From a virus: 38,215 bases of DNA. A model generated the notes under the pieces. That model was not told where the DNA came from and ran no database searches. It was given only the letters and a program-made list of their open reading frames with translations. Below, one piece after another: positions 6,292 through 13,180 of this stretch. The stretch covers positions 1-38,215 of the IMG/VR virus record IMGVR_UViG_3300036820_000045; one strand, written 5' to 3'. A program made the position numbers and the translations under genes. How positions within the stretch are numbered: the stretch's first letter is position 1; every line of letters starts with the position of its first letter.

Positions 6292-6609
6292 TTAGAAAAA
6301 AACGGTATAAAGATACTCAAATTTGTCTCGACAATCCTTGTCGCCTGCCCACCATCCAGTAAGCTGTAATCTTAATTCTTGCATAAGCTTGTCATGAAAG
6401 GTACATAAGGTATTTAAAGGTTTCATGTCTTCTTTGATGTAGGAAAACTCTACCTTAAAATCACTTACAGCTCTTAATAGATGGTACTGGTCTTTAGTCA
6501 AATCTTCGGCCACCCCTTCAGTAGTAAATGTACGCAAAGCTTTAACGTCTGCGGTAAGGTGTGCCAATTCTTGTTTAAGTTCTTTTATCTCACTATCTAT
6601 ATCTGTCAT
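6292..6609 (-). CDS. Coiled-coil protein, paralogue of the 5924 gene
   Basis: A 105-residue protein beginning MTDIDSEIKELKQELAHL, a coiled coil, and ending with FHDKLMQELRLQLTGWW and KFEYLYTVFF. Homology with the 5924 product is seen in both end regions. The leader GGAGCAATAAACATG belongs to the family of similar ribosome-binding leaders seen through this operon. Function unknown. Confidence 0.65.
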   Translation of the reverse strand: MTDIDSEIKELKQELAHLTADVKALRTFTTEGVAEDLTKDQYHLLRAVSDFKVEFSYIKEDMKPLNTLCTFHDKLMQELRLQLTGWWAGDKDCRDKFEYLYTVFF

Positions 6610-6630
6610 GTTTATTGCTCCGCGTTAAAA

Positions 6631-6843
6631 TTAATCCCACCATTTATTTACAAATTTATAAATCTCCTCGCATTTTGTTAATGCTTGTTGATAAACCATT
6701 TCCCGCGTTGCATATTTATTGCCCTCCTTCAAGTTCTGGTTATACACAAATTCATTGATAGGTTTAAGCATTTTTTTAATGGCCGTTAAATCAGCTTCTA
6801 AGCTTTGGATTTTTTCCAATATTGCTGGTGTGTGGTCGGTCAT
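6631..6843 (-). CDS. Small coiled-coil protein of unknown function
   Basis: A 70-residue protein: MTDHTPAILEKIQSLEADL followed by AIKKMLKPINEFVY, then a Lys/Glu-rich linker and an aromatic C-terminus (YKFVNKWWD). It is related in style to the neighbouring MTD- proteins (an N-terminal heptad repeat around LEADL-AIKKML). The leader is GGAACAACAAACATG. Function unknown. Confidence 0.6.
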   Translation of the reverse strand: MTDHTPAILEKIQSLEADLTAIKKMLKPINEFVYNQNLKEGNKYATREMVYQQALTKCEEIYKFVNKWWD

Positions 6844-6857
6844 GTTTGTTGTTCCTT

Positions 6858-7079
6858 TTATTCTAATAAATCTTTAATATTGTTAAATATTTTTTCCAAG
6901 GTTTCAGTCTTTCGTCGGGCTATCGCCCAATGATTACTTACAAAGCGGTCCACGTTCCTTATTTCTTTTCCTATTTCTTCCATTCTTTCATCTATAAAGT
7001 TTGACCTGCTTTGTAATGTTGCCATTTGCTCTTTAAGTGTTGCCATATCTTCTATTAAACTTTTTAAATCATCTATCAT
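6858..7079 (-). CDS. Small coiled-coil protein, paralogue of the 7804 gene
   Basis: A 73-residue protein starting MIDDLKSLIEDMATLKEQ. Its first 16 residues are nearly identical, in protein and DNA, to those of the 7804 gene (MTDDLKSLIEDMATLKDR), after which the two diverge completely. ATG 7079 is preferred to 7085 because the GGGGGA ribosome-binding site is then 6 bp upstream. It overlaps the 7069 gene by 11 bp. Function unknown. Confidence 0.65.
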   Translation of the reverse strand: MIDDLKSLIEDMATLKEQMATLQSRSNFIDERMEEIGKEIRNVDRFVSNHWAIARRKTETLEKIFNNIKDLLE

Positions 7080-7275
7080 AGCCATTCCCCCAATTATTTG
7101 CGCGTGTGCCCTGTTGCACGGCTTTAAAGAATTTCTGCTTATTCTTGTCTGACTCTATTTCTTGCCACGATTTATGAACGGTGTTCTTATCTCTTATCTC
7201 TGATATATAGCTTTCTATTGAAGCTAGACGGTTATCAATTCTCTGAAGATAGCTTTTAATGTCCCCTATTATCAT
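7069..7275 (-). CDS. Small coiled-coil protein, paralogue of the 7552 gene
   Basis: A 68-residue protein starting MIIGDIKSYLQRIDNRL and continuing ASIESYISEIRDKN. The first 30 residues are almost identical to the 7552 product. The C-terminal half is diverged (KAVQQGTRANNWGNGYDR). The leader GGAGCAACGAGCATG is identical in the two genes. Together with the 6858/7804 pair this shows a duplicated two-gene block. Function unknown. Confidence 0.65.
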   Translation of the reverse strand: MIIGDIKSYLQRIDNRLASIESYISEIRDKNTVHKSWQEIESDKNKQKFFKAVQQGTRANNWGNGYDR

Positions 7276-7289
7276 GCTCGTTGCTCCTT

Positions 7290-7565
7290 TTAAAATAACT
7301 GCGCTATAAGATTTTCGGATAAGTTTTCTTTGAGTATCTTAATTATATGATTTCTTTCATCCCATAATTGGCGCGTTAACTCCATGCTTTCTTTCATCTC
7401 TTTGGTTGCACGTATTAATTCGTTTGCGTGATAGTCAAATCCCGTAATCTTTTGTGATAGAGCTGCCACCTCTATAGTTAGGTTATCTACCGCTGCACGC
7501 GTGCCTATATTAGTACCTTCTATAATTGAGTTCATGTGGTTTATGTCATCGCTAATATCTATCAT
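7290..7565 (-). CDS. Small helical protein of unknown function
   Basis: A 91-residue helical protein (MIDISDDINHMNSIIEGT, then NLTIEVAALSQKITGFDYH and an amphipathic C-terminal helix ending SENLIAQLF). It lies between the two copies of the duplicated block and has no close copy itself, although the MID- start and GGGGGGAGCGAGCATG leader resemble its neighbours. Its start overlaps the end of the 7552 gene by 14 bp. Confidence 0.6.
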   Translation of the reverse strand: MIDISDDINHMNSIIEGTNIGTRAAVDNLTIEVAALSQKITGFDYHANELIRATKEMKESMELTRQLWDERNHIIKILKENLSENLIAQLF

Positions 7566-7782
7566 GCTCGCTCCCCCCGTTAGTTTTGGCTACGGCTTGT
7601 TGCGCCATTTCATAGAACTTCCGCTTAATTTCAAAGAACTTCCGCTTATTCTTTTCGGTCTCTCTTTCTTCCCACGGGCTGGAAGGCGCATTTTTATATC
7701 TTATCTCTGATATGTAGCTTTCTATTGAAGCTAGACGGTTCTCAATTCTCTGAAGATAGTTTTTAATGTCCCCTATTATCAT
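7552..7782 (-). CDS. Small coiled-coil protein, paralogue of the 7069 gene
   Basis: A 76-residue protein starting MIIGDIKNYLQRIENRL and continuing ASIESYISEIRYKN. DNA identity with the 7069 gene is very high over the leader and first 100 bp and then drops. The C-terminal half contains a short tandem repeat (KRKFFEI, then KRKFYEM), visible in the DNA as the repeated AGAACTTCCGCTTA at about 7615-7650; the 7069 gene has only one such unit. Function unknown. Confidence 0.65.
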   Translation of the reverse strand: MIIGDIKNYLQRIENRLASIESYISEIRYKNAPSSPWEERETEKNKRKFFEIKRKFYEMAQQAVAKTNGGSEHDRY

Positions 7783-7803
7783 GCTCGTTGCTCCTATGCA
7801 ATT

Positions 7804-8016
7804 TTAGTATATTATTTCACTAATTTTTTTGGATAAAGATTCGCTAATTTCTTGCGATATCTTAGACCTGTGTGATAAATAATTTCTAAAGTGTTTTATA
7901 TCATCTTTCATATAGGCGTTATCTTTTTGTATAGCCCTCAAGTCCACACAAATACTATTAATTCGGTCTTTAAGTGTTGCCATATCTTCTATTAAACTTT
8001 TTAAATCATCTGTCAT
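7804..8016 (-). CDS. Small coiled-coil protein, paralogue of the 6858 gene
   Basis: A 70-residue protein starting MTDDLKSLIEDMATLKDR. About 48 bp at the start of the gene are nearly identical to the 6858 gene, while the remainder (KDDIKHFRNYLSHRSKISQE) is unrelated in sequence though still helical. The leader is AAGGAGCAATTAGCATG. Function unknown. Confidence 0.65.
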   Translation of the reverse strand: MTDDLKSLIEDMATLKDRINSICVDLRAIQKDNAYMKDDIKHFRNYLSHRSKISQEISESLSKKISEIIY

Positions 8017-8028
8017 GCTAATTGCTCC

Positions 8029-8298
8029 TTAAATTAATTTATTCAAAATGCTACAAAATGTGCTTAACTTCTCTTGCGCTTTCTTGTGAAAAGAATTTAA
8101 TAGCTTTTCTTTTTCACGAAAATGTATATCTTCCCGTTCAATGTGGTCAAATACGAGGTTCATATTTGGAAGCTTCGTATTTTGAAGTTCAATTAAGCGT
8201 TCGGTATTGGTGTCTACGTCATACCTTAAACGAATTACTTCTTCTATCAAGTTTTGTATTGAAGCTGCCATGCTATTTATTTCGAAAATGTTTGACAT
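8029..8298 (-). CDS. Small coiled-coil protein of unknown function
   Basis: An 89-residue helical protein (IQNLIEEVIRLRYDVDTNTERLIELQN, split by a TKLPNMN linker, then a charged C-terminal helix). It fits the size and style of the neighbouring family but has its own N-terminus (MSNIFEINSMAA). The ribosome-binding site GGAGTATAAAACATG overlaps the end of an eight-codon open frame (8302-8328), so translation could be coupled. Confidence 0.6.
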   Translation of the reverse strand: MSNIFEINSMAASIQNLIEEVIRLRYDVDTNTERLIELQNTKLPNMNLVFDHIEREDIHFREKEKLLNSFHKKAQEKLSTFCSILNKLI

Positions 8299-8301
8299 GT
8301 T

Positions 8302-8328
8302 TTATACTCCTACTTTTACATCTGTCAT
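8302..8328 (-). CDS. Eight-codon mini-ORF, probable relic or leader peptide
   Basis: Encodes MTDVKVGV. It has a full family-type leader (AAAGGAATAATTAGCATG) and the MTD- start typical of the operon, but stops after eight codons, within the ribosome-binding site of the 8029 gene. It looks like the remnant of a deleted paralogue, or a leader peptide that couples translation. Expression is unproven. Confidence 0.35.
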   Translation of the reverse strand: MTDVKVGV

Positions 8329-8333
8329 GCTAA

Positions 8334-9170
8334 TTATTCCTTTGCGCTGCCTTTTTCTGTCTCTGCTAAGCTTTCCAATCTATCTTGCTCGCCATATAAT
8401 TGGGCTGCCGCTTCTTTTAGCAAGTTACCAAATTGAGGCATAAGCATTTTTAGTAATTTAATAGGATACTCTTCAATTCCGTATTGGTATGACCTCAGAT
8501 TAGCTACCAATTTTTTTACCATCTTGTCAATTTCAGATTTTCTAAGCCATATTGGTTTTTGATATGCGGATGGATGATTTTTGTGATAAAGAAATTGATT
8601 TATTGCCCCGCGCAGACATAGAACAAGTTTATGCAGTACCCCCAAAAGCAGTACCAGCAAAAGTTCGCCTCTATAACAAGCAAACTGGCCGATCAAATAA
8701 TAATTAATAAGTTTCTCGATATCGTATATTTTTCTTAGTCGGCTCAAATTGTCTTGCTCCCCTTCACATAATTCATTTATTAAGTGCGTAGGAGCTTCGC
8801 CCACTGAAGAATCGCAAAGAATTACTGTAGCTTCCATTGCTAAGCAACAGTAATTAATAATCAGCTCTAACTCATCGACTGCTTTTTCGTGATCAACTTC
8901 TTTTTTATTCAATGAATCCAAATAAGAATCACATATCTTTGTATATGTAGAAATGTCCCGTAGATTTTCTACTGCTAGAGCCTTTTTCGTTTCTGTATAT
9001 TCTTTTCCATCGGAAATATGCAGCGTAACTGGTCGCGCAGCTGGCCGTTCGGCCTTAGTAACTTCTACATATCTATCTAGTCGGTCGTTATAAGTTTTTC
9101 CGTTACTAATATATTTTTGTTCATCTGTGAGAAGTTTCTCGCATACATATTCTTTTATTGTATTGAACAT
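8334..9170 (-). CDS. Large early protein with a hydrophobic segment, function unknown
   Basis: At 278 residues this is one of the largest proteins of the minus-strand operon. N-terminal charged region (to about residue 75), helical middle with cysteines (ELIINYCCLAMEATVILC), then a hydrophobic segment near residue 168 (GELLLVLLLGVLHKLVLC) that could be membrane-associated, and a helical C-terminus with KLLKMLMPQFGNLLKEAAAQ. No family is recognised. The ribosome-binding site is AGGGG at normal spacing. Confidence 0.65.
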   Translation of the reverse strand: MFNTIKEYVCEKLLTDEQKYISNGKTYNDRLDRYVEVTKAERPAARPVTLHISDGKEYTETKKALAVENLRDISTYTKICDSYLDSLNKKEVDHEKAVDELELIINYCCLAMEATVILCDSSVGEAPTHLINELCEGEQDNLSRLRKIYDIEKLINYYLIGQFACYRGELLLVLLLGVLHKLVLCLRGAINQFLYHKNHPSAYQKPIWLRKSEIDKMVKKLVANLRSYQYGIEEYPIKLLKMLMPQFGNLLKEAAAQLYGEQDRLESLAETEKGSAKE

Positions 9171-9173
9171 ATT

Positions 9174-9584
9174 TTATACCCCTGCTTTTATACGTGCAGT
9201 AATCACAGGGAAAGTTACCCCGTGGTCGGTGACTTTCGTGAATGGATTAAAGCCAAGCTGATTAGTTTTGTATCGATACGATACCAGGCGTTCTTCTTGC
9301 TGCTTTAATACAATAGGCAATCTTGCACGCTTAGAAGGTGATACCGTCCGTTCTTCCATGGGAGCCTTTGGCAGAGGGTTAGAGCTGCGTTCTTGCATTC
9401 TATAGCCCGCTAATGAATTATTAGGCTGGAGTACAGGAAATCCTTTTTTTAATATTGATTTGCTCTCGGTCGGTGAGCCAGCAGAAAAAAGTAAGGTTTC
9501 GCGTATTTCGCTAGATGGTTGCATTTGTAAATCCTCTCTTAATGTAGATAATAATAGTTCGGTTACTTCATTTGGTGATTGCAT
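9174..9584 (-). CDS. Proline/serine-rich protein of unknown function
   Basis: A 136-residue protein, low in helix-forming sequence and rich in Pro, Ser and Arg (QERSSNPLPKAPMEERTVSP), with a C-terminal part ending PVITARIKAGV. Probably largely disordered. ATG 9584 is preferred over GTG 9590 because AAAGGAG is then 9 bp upstream. It overlaps the upstream gene by 17 bp. It shares a Pro-rich style with the 10930 product but has no clear homology. Function unknown. Confidence 0.6.
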   Translation of the reverse strand: MQSPNEVTELLLSTLREDLQMQPSSEIRETLLFSAGSPTESKSILKKGFPVLQPNNSLAGYRMQERSSNPLPKAPMEERTVSPSKRARLPIVLKQQEERLVSYRYKTNQLGFNPFTKVTDHGVTFPVITARIKAGV

Positions 9585-9930
9585 GTTCACGGTCTCCTTT
9601 AATTTTACTTTGAAAAAGGTCTAAATATTCCTCGGCGTCAAACAATGCTAGTGCTGCGTCACAGATTTTATTGTCTACGTCCGCTAATATTTTTGCTTGT
9701 TTTTTATCTAATTCAAACAAACCGCTTTCATTCTCTTCTATTGAAGTTATAATTGAGGATAATTTCACTACTTCAATAATAACCCTAAATACTTGCGCTA
9801 AAAAATAATCATGCTTTTTAACGCGTCGTGCCTTAGCCTTTTCTAAGTTTCTTACAACATCTATCTGCGATGTCTCGAGCTCTTCAAACTTTTTTGTCAG
9901 TTTTTTCATTGTCCGCCCTACTTTCATCAT
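9568..9930 (-). CDS. Helical coiled-coil protein of unknown function
   Basis: A 120-residue protein with a basic N-terminus (MKKLTKKFEELE) and two long helices (QVFRVIIEVVKLSSIITSIEENE and LFELDKKQAKILADVDNKI), ending DLFQSKIKGDREHAITK. ATG 9930 fits the AAAGGAG site 9 bp upstream. It overlaps the end of the 9884 gene by 47 bp, so the two are tightly coupled. No family is recognised. Confidence 0.6.
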   Translation of the reverse strand: MMKVGRTMKKLTKKFEELETSQIDVVRNLEKAKARRVKKHDYFLAQVFRVIIEVVKLSSIITSIEENESGLFELDKKQAKILADVDNKICDAALALFDAEEYLDLFQSKIKGDREHAITK

Positions 9931-10225
9931 TTCCAATTACTCCTTTGTTAATTGCTTCTTGAAACTCTTTTAAAGGTATGCGACCATCAATTAAGCTTTC
10001 ACCTAATAAAGTTGCTGAATCGCTCAAAACTCTGATTATTTCCTTTTCATCTTTGCTCCATTCTTTAATAGCCCAGCTCTCTTGTGCTATAATTCTCACC
10101 AGCTCTAATAATTCTTTAAGAACTATAGCGTTTTGTTTTAAAAGTTTATTCCCCTGCTGCGAGTGGTAAATGATTTCATGATTTAAACTTGCGCCTACTA
10201 CCTCTGTCATAATTTCCTGATTCAT
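9884..10225 (-). CDS. Helical protein of unknown function
   Basis: A 113-residue protein from ATG 10225, supported by AAAGGAGA at 8-9 bp. The frame is open upstream to 10300, but that extension would overlap the preceding gene and lacks signals. Contains NAIVLKELLELVRIIAQE and SDSATLLGESLIDGRIPLKE; mostly helical, ending in a polar tail. No family is recognised. Confidence 0.6.
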   Translation of the reverse strand: MNQEIMTEVVGASLNHEIIYHSQQGNKLLKQNAIVLKELLELVRIIAQESWAIKEWSKDEKEIIRVLSDSATLLGESLIDGRIPLKEFQEAINKGVIGNDESRADNEKTDKKV

Positions 10226-10265
10226 GTTAAATGTCTCCTTTATCTTTTCTATTAAATAAATAAAC

Positions 10266-10496
10266 TCACCCCAGCAGTCTACCGAGCCAATTAAAGGCAA
10301 TCCCCATAAGCACTAGATACAGTAGAAGCGCACAACATAAAACTGGAACAACAGCAAAAACAAGAAGAACTGTCATTACCCCTGTATGCCCAAGAATAAA
10401 TGCTTTAAAAACCCAAGCACAACCTCCCATTAAGATAGCAAATATAACCACTCCCCCTACAAACAATAATATGTTTTCGATATCCATTGTTCTCAT
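10266..10496 (-). CDS. Small membrane protein, two transmembrane helices
   Basis: A 76-residue, very hydrophobic protein with helix 1 around ILLFVGGVVIFAILMGGCAW and helix 2 around VMTVLLVFAVVPVLCCALLL, joined by a short loop (FKAFILGHTG), ending NWLGRLLG. It starts directly after the stop of the 10497 gene (TAA followed by ATG). Two short membrane proteins in a row in an early operon suggest a membrane activity. A holin pair is conceivable but the lysozyme lies 8 kb away. Unassigned. Confidence 0.65.
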   Translation of the reverse strand: MRTMDIENILLFVGGVVIFAILMGGCAWVFKAFILGHTGVMTVLLVFAVVPVLCCALLLYLVLMGIAFNWLGRLLG

Positions 10497-10664
10497 TTAT
10501 TCCCACCACATGCCAATAAAACCTAACATTATTAAAAATAAGGCTGTTGTTGTTAATCCTCCACTGTATGGCAGCTGGTGTATAAAATGTTCTATGCTCT
10601 CCTCTACAAGCAAACCTATACCTATACTGCTACTGCTAATACTAAATACCCGTTTCATTTTCAT
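10497..10664 (-). CDS. Very small membrane protein (55 residues)
   Basis: Encodes MKMKRVFSISSSSIGIGLLV, a short polar region (EESIEHFIHQLPYSGG) and a C-terminal hydrophobic helix (LTTTALFLIMLGFIGMWW). Its start overlaps the stop of the upstream gene by 4 bp (ATGA), with AAGGAA just upstream, and its stop abuts the next ATG. This tight packing on both sides supports a real gene. No family is recognised. Confidence 0.6.
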   Translation of the reverse strand: MKMKRVFSISSSSIGIGLLVEESIEHFIHQLPYSGGLTTTALFLIMLGFIGMWWE

Positions 10665-10930
10665 TGTATTTCCTTGTCCCTCTTTTCACAGCTAGCGAGC
10701 ATTGATTCATTTAAATATATGCACGATTCTATTAATCCATACAAAAAATAATGCACCTGTTTCCGCCTAACCCATTCGTTAGAAGTTAATGCTGAGTCTA
10801 CTAAATTTAAAGCTGCTGAGTGTATATTCTCAACAAGTTTTAAATATCCTTCGTCTGGAGTTACAACGGGCAGATTAACTGTTACAGTCACTTCTCCAGG
10901 ATTAGGCGAATTAAATTTTATCTTTCTCAT
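10661..10930 (-). CDS. Small protein of unknown function
   Basis: An 89-residue protein. The first 25 residues look like a beta segment (KIKFNSPNPGEVTVTVNLPVV), followed by helices (LKLVENIHSAALNLVDSALT, then YFLYGLIESCIYLNESML). Its start overlaps the preceding stop (TAATG), so it is translationally coupled. No family is recognised. Confidence 0.6.
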   Translation of the reverse strand: MRKIKFNSPNPGEVTVTVNLPVVTPDEGYLKLVENIHSAALNLVDSALTSNEWVRRKQVHYFLYGLIESCIYLNESMLASCEKRDKEIQ

Positions 10931-11190
10931 TAAGTAAACCTTAGCACTGCGTAAGATTCTTGGTCGGCAACTAATCTACTGGCACGAGGCGTAGGGCATG
11001 GTGTAGGCGGATAAGAACTACCTGGCGTTAATACCTGGCTCGGTAATGGATTTTGATTTACCGTATGCCATAATGTCCGATTTCCTATTTCTTCATCCGT
11101 AATAGTGTAATACTGTGACAACATGGGTATAGCTGACCCGCTATTTACATCGCTCTCACTTCTTCTATTCATAAAATGTGTTCTTAACAT
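10930..11190 (-). CDS. Proline-rich small protein of unknown function
   Basis: An 86-residue protein with a Pro-rich central part (LPSQVLTPGSSYPPTPCPTP) and no hydrophobic helix; probably unstructured. AAGGAAAAGGAT lies just upstream of the ATG. It overlaps the end of the 11184 gene by 7 bp. An internal start at residue 7 is possible. Function unknown. Confidence 0.55.
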   Translation of the reverse strand: MLRTHFMNRRSESDVNSGSAIPMLSQYYTITDEEIGNRTLWHTVNQNPLPSQVLTPGSSYPPTPCPTPRASRLVADQESYAVLRFT

Positions 11191-11540
11191 ATCCTTTTCC
11201 TTACTTTAAAACTTGCACACGAAAAATTGGGGTCGACTGCTTTTTGAGCAAACTTAATAAAATCCTCCTTTGGTTGAGCGCGTAAATATTCTACAAATGC
11301 CTGCCATATCTTATTGTGATTTAATGCCTTACATCCGCATTCCAAGCTATGTCCCCCTATATGATTTTTTAAATACTGGCATTCACTCTCACACTTGGGG
11401 CACTCTATGTCTATCCGCATTATACCTTTGGTGTCTAATAGCAGTTGCTCAACCTGTTCTAGCGTTAAATTTGCAACGTCTATGCCTTCACAATAGCTAT
11501 CAATGTCCTCTGGTGTTAATGGTCTATTTTCTGGTAACAT
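11184..11540 (-). CDS. Putative zinc-ribbon protein of unknown function
   Basis: A 118-residue protein. A helical N-terminus (LTPEDIDSYCEGIDVANLTLEQVEQLLL) is followed by a cysteine cluster CPKCESEC and, 20 residues on, HSLECGCK. Together these could bind one zinc ion. The C-terminal region is helical and basic (FKVRKRIC). Similar small Zn-ribbon proteins are common in phages without assigned function. Its first 25 bp overlap the end of the ribbon-helix-helix gene. The ribosome-binding site is AAGGAGATAGAAAA. Confidence 0.6.
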   Translation of the reverse strand: MLPENRPLTPEDIDSYCEGIDVANLTLEQVEQLLLDTKGIMRIDIECPKCESECQYLKNHIGGHSLECGCKALNHNKIWQAFVEYLRAQPKEDFIKFAQKAVDPNFSCASFKVRKRIC

Positions 11541-11680
11541 TTTTCTATCTCCTTCGTGATTAGTTGCCTTACAAGCTCCGCCATTGATATATGTTTCTCC
11601 TTAGCTTTTTCAGCGATAGCCTCATAAAGTGAAATACTAACTCTAATATTCAATTGCGTATCCATCTTTTTTTTAGCCAT
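11516..11680 (-). CDS. Ribbon-helix-helix (Arc/CopG-like) DNA-binding protein
   Basis: A 54-residue protein: MAKKKMDTQLNIRVS (the beta strand), SLYEAIAEKAKEKHIS (helix 1), MAELVRQLITKEIEK (helix 2). This is the classic ribbon-helix-helix plan of short dimeric repressors. It overlaps the end of recT by 8 bp and the start of the 11184 gene by 25 bp. The ribosome-binding site GGAGATGTTGAAAA precedes the ATG. It probably regulates one of the palindromic sites in the window (for example the one between 14.40 and 14.42 kb); which one is not known. Confidence 0.75.
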   Translation of the reverse strand: MAKKKMDTQLNIRVSISLYEAIAEKAKEKHISMAELVRQLITKEIEKCYQKIDH

Positions 11681-12476
11681 TTTTCAACATCTCCGCCAGT
11701 TCGTCTTCTTGTGTAGTTTCAGTTGGTTTGTCTTGTTCGAAGCTATCTCCTTCCTGATTAATAATTTTTAAATTGTTTTCTTCTAGTGCAGCGTCTAAGT
11801 TTTGAATGCCTAAATCGCTGTGTTCATCTAATATAGCTGCCGTCTTCATTTCTATAGTCAATGGAAGCCATTTATAGATACGACGTATAGCTGTTTTTAA
11901 TGCCATCGCTTCATAGTCCGTCACCCATGGCCCAGTTTGTGTTTTAGAACGTGCTTTTGCATTGTCGATATCTTGCTTATTTAATACAACATGCTGAGTT
12001 TCACCTCCTACCAGCTTAGCGATAGCATATACTCCTATTACCTTACCTCTATTATTAAGGGTAGGTTTATGTAATATTCTGCTGTCGGTTCCCTCGCAAT
12101 AGTCAAATTGATCATTCTCGTAAATAATCTTTGGAGATACAGAAATAATCCTGTCATTTCTGTAGCACAACTCCAGAAATCCCCGGTAACCAATGATTAA
12201 GTTACACACCCCTTTGTACGGAACTATAAAAGCCGAGTTTAATAAACCTATTTCTAAGCCTAGTTGGGAAGCCATCATCAAAGCACTTACAAAGCTAATC
12301 GGTGTACATTCTTGTAACTTTGGATTGCGTGAAAACTCGGTTAATGCAATCCTGCTTACTCTATCTACAGATAAAGGAGCTGGTAGAATTAACTTTAGCT
12401 GTGGTTTCATAGCCTCAAGTAAAGTTATTAATTGTTTTTTGTTGTCAGTACGTGATTTGCTTGTATCTACTATCAT
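11673..12476 (-). CDS. recT: RecT-family single-strand annealing recombinase
   Basis: A 267-residue protein with clear RecT features: ISFVSALMMASQLGLEIGLL around residues 60-79, the beta-rich core LIIGYRGFLELCYRND, and the signature GPWVTDYEAMALKTAIRRI (182-200) followed by YKWLP. RecT-type proteins anneal single strands made by a partner exonuclease. That partner is the YqaJ gene about 700 bp upstream, with two membrane-protein genes between. The acidic C-terminal tail is typical of annealing proteins. AGGAGTATACAAA precedes the ATG. In phages this pair supports recombination-dependent replication and repair. Confidence 0.93.
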   Translation of the reverse strand: MIVDTSKSRTDNKKQLITLLEAMKPQLKLILPAPLSVDRVSRIALTEFSRNPKLQECTPISFVSALMMASQLGLEIGLLNSAFIVPYKGVCNLIIGYRGFLELCYRNDRIISVSPKIIYENDQFDYCEGTDSRILHKPTLNNRGKVIGVYAIAKLVGGETQHVVLNKQDIDNAKARSKTQTGPWVTDYEAMALKTAIRRIYKWLPLTIEMKTAAILDEHSDLGIQNLDAALEENNLKIINQEGDSFEQDKPTETTQEDELAEMLKNG

Positions 12477-12844
12477 TTTGTATACTCCTGTATCAAGGTT
12501 TTCAAATTATTCAACGCAATCTGTAAATGTTCCGCTATCTGTTTGTTCTTTTCTTTCTTAACAACTACTTTTAGTTTTTTTAATGCGCCTAAGTATTCCT
12601 CTATTACTGCGACCGTATCCCCTCGGCTTACTTCATCAATTACAAAATCGGTGAGTAATAATTCATACATGACTACACCAATATAAGCCCGTATTTCTTT
12701 TTTTAATCCCTTCATCAATACGACGCGGGTTTTTTTCTTTCGATTTTCCCATAATTTAAACCCTATGTTCACAAATAATAGAGCTAGAGAATTAGTAACT
12801 AAGTTTAATGAAAAAATATAAAGTATAAGTGCGTGGTTTTCCAT
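12473..12844 (-). CDS. Membrane-anchored helical protein of unknown function
   Basis: A 123-residue protein with an N-terminal hydrophobic region (ALILYIFSLNLVTNSLALLFVNIGF), then a basic cytoplasmic part (ENRKKKTR) and long helices to the C-terminus. Its end overlaps the recT start (ATGA). It stands between recT and exo with the 12851 gene, another membrane-anchored protein, so the recombination genes are interleaved with two membrane proteins. Function unknown. Confidence 0.6.
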   Translation of the reverse strand: MENHALILYIFSLNLVTNSLALLFVNIGFKLWENRKKKTRVVLMKGLKKEIRAYIGVVMYELLLTDFVIDEVSRGDTVAVIEEYLGALKKLKVVVKKEKNKQIAEHLQIALNNLKTLIQEYTK

Positions 12845-12850
12845 TTTGTT

Positions 12851-13168
12851 TTATCCTTGTAATAAATTTTTAAATAAATCTAAAATGAGGTGTAGAGCAA
12901 ATCCTAATTCAATCGCAAGAATTATTACACTTACACTTATCAGACATAAGCATACATTAATTTTCTTGTTGACTTTGTAAATGTCAGCTTGTAATTGTGC
13001 TGAACGTTGTTGCCAATAATCGCTAACGCTAGTTTTAAAATCAAAAGCTTTAACAGATATTTCGTTAAGACGAGAAACCCAGAAATCATTCATATCATTT
13101 TGATTATTTACATGATTAACAATTACTTGGCTTTCTTCGCTTTCGACAGGTTTAATATCATCGCTCAT
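12851..13168 (-). CDS. C-terminally membrane-anchored protein of unknown function
   Basis: A 105-residue protein. A polar acidic N-terminus is followed by helices (DYWQQRSAQLQADIYKVNKK) and then one hydrophobic segment (VCLCLISVSVIILAIELGFA). This looks like a tail-anchored or single-span protein with a cytoplasmic coiled coil. The leader GGAGCATAAACCATG resembles the operon-wide leader type. Together with the 12473 protein it may form a membrane complex; this is inference. Confidence 0.6.
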   Translation of the reverse strand: MSDDIKPVESEESQVIVNHVNNQNDMNDFWVSRLNEISVKAFDFKTSVSDYWQQRSAQLQADIYKVNKKINVCLCLISVSVIILAIELGFALHLILDLFKNLLQG

Positions 13169-13180
13169 GGTTTATGCTCC

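Noticed and set aside
6858-8016. Diversity-generating retroelement for the variable C-termini
   Set aside because: No reverse transcriptase, template repeat or adenine-specific substitution pattern is visible.
8022-8443. Plus-strand open frames opposite the coiled-coil genes
   Set aside because: Leu/Cys/Phe-rich shadows of AT-rich helical genes; no ribosome-binding sites and wrong strand for the operon.
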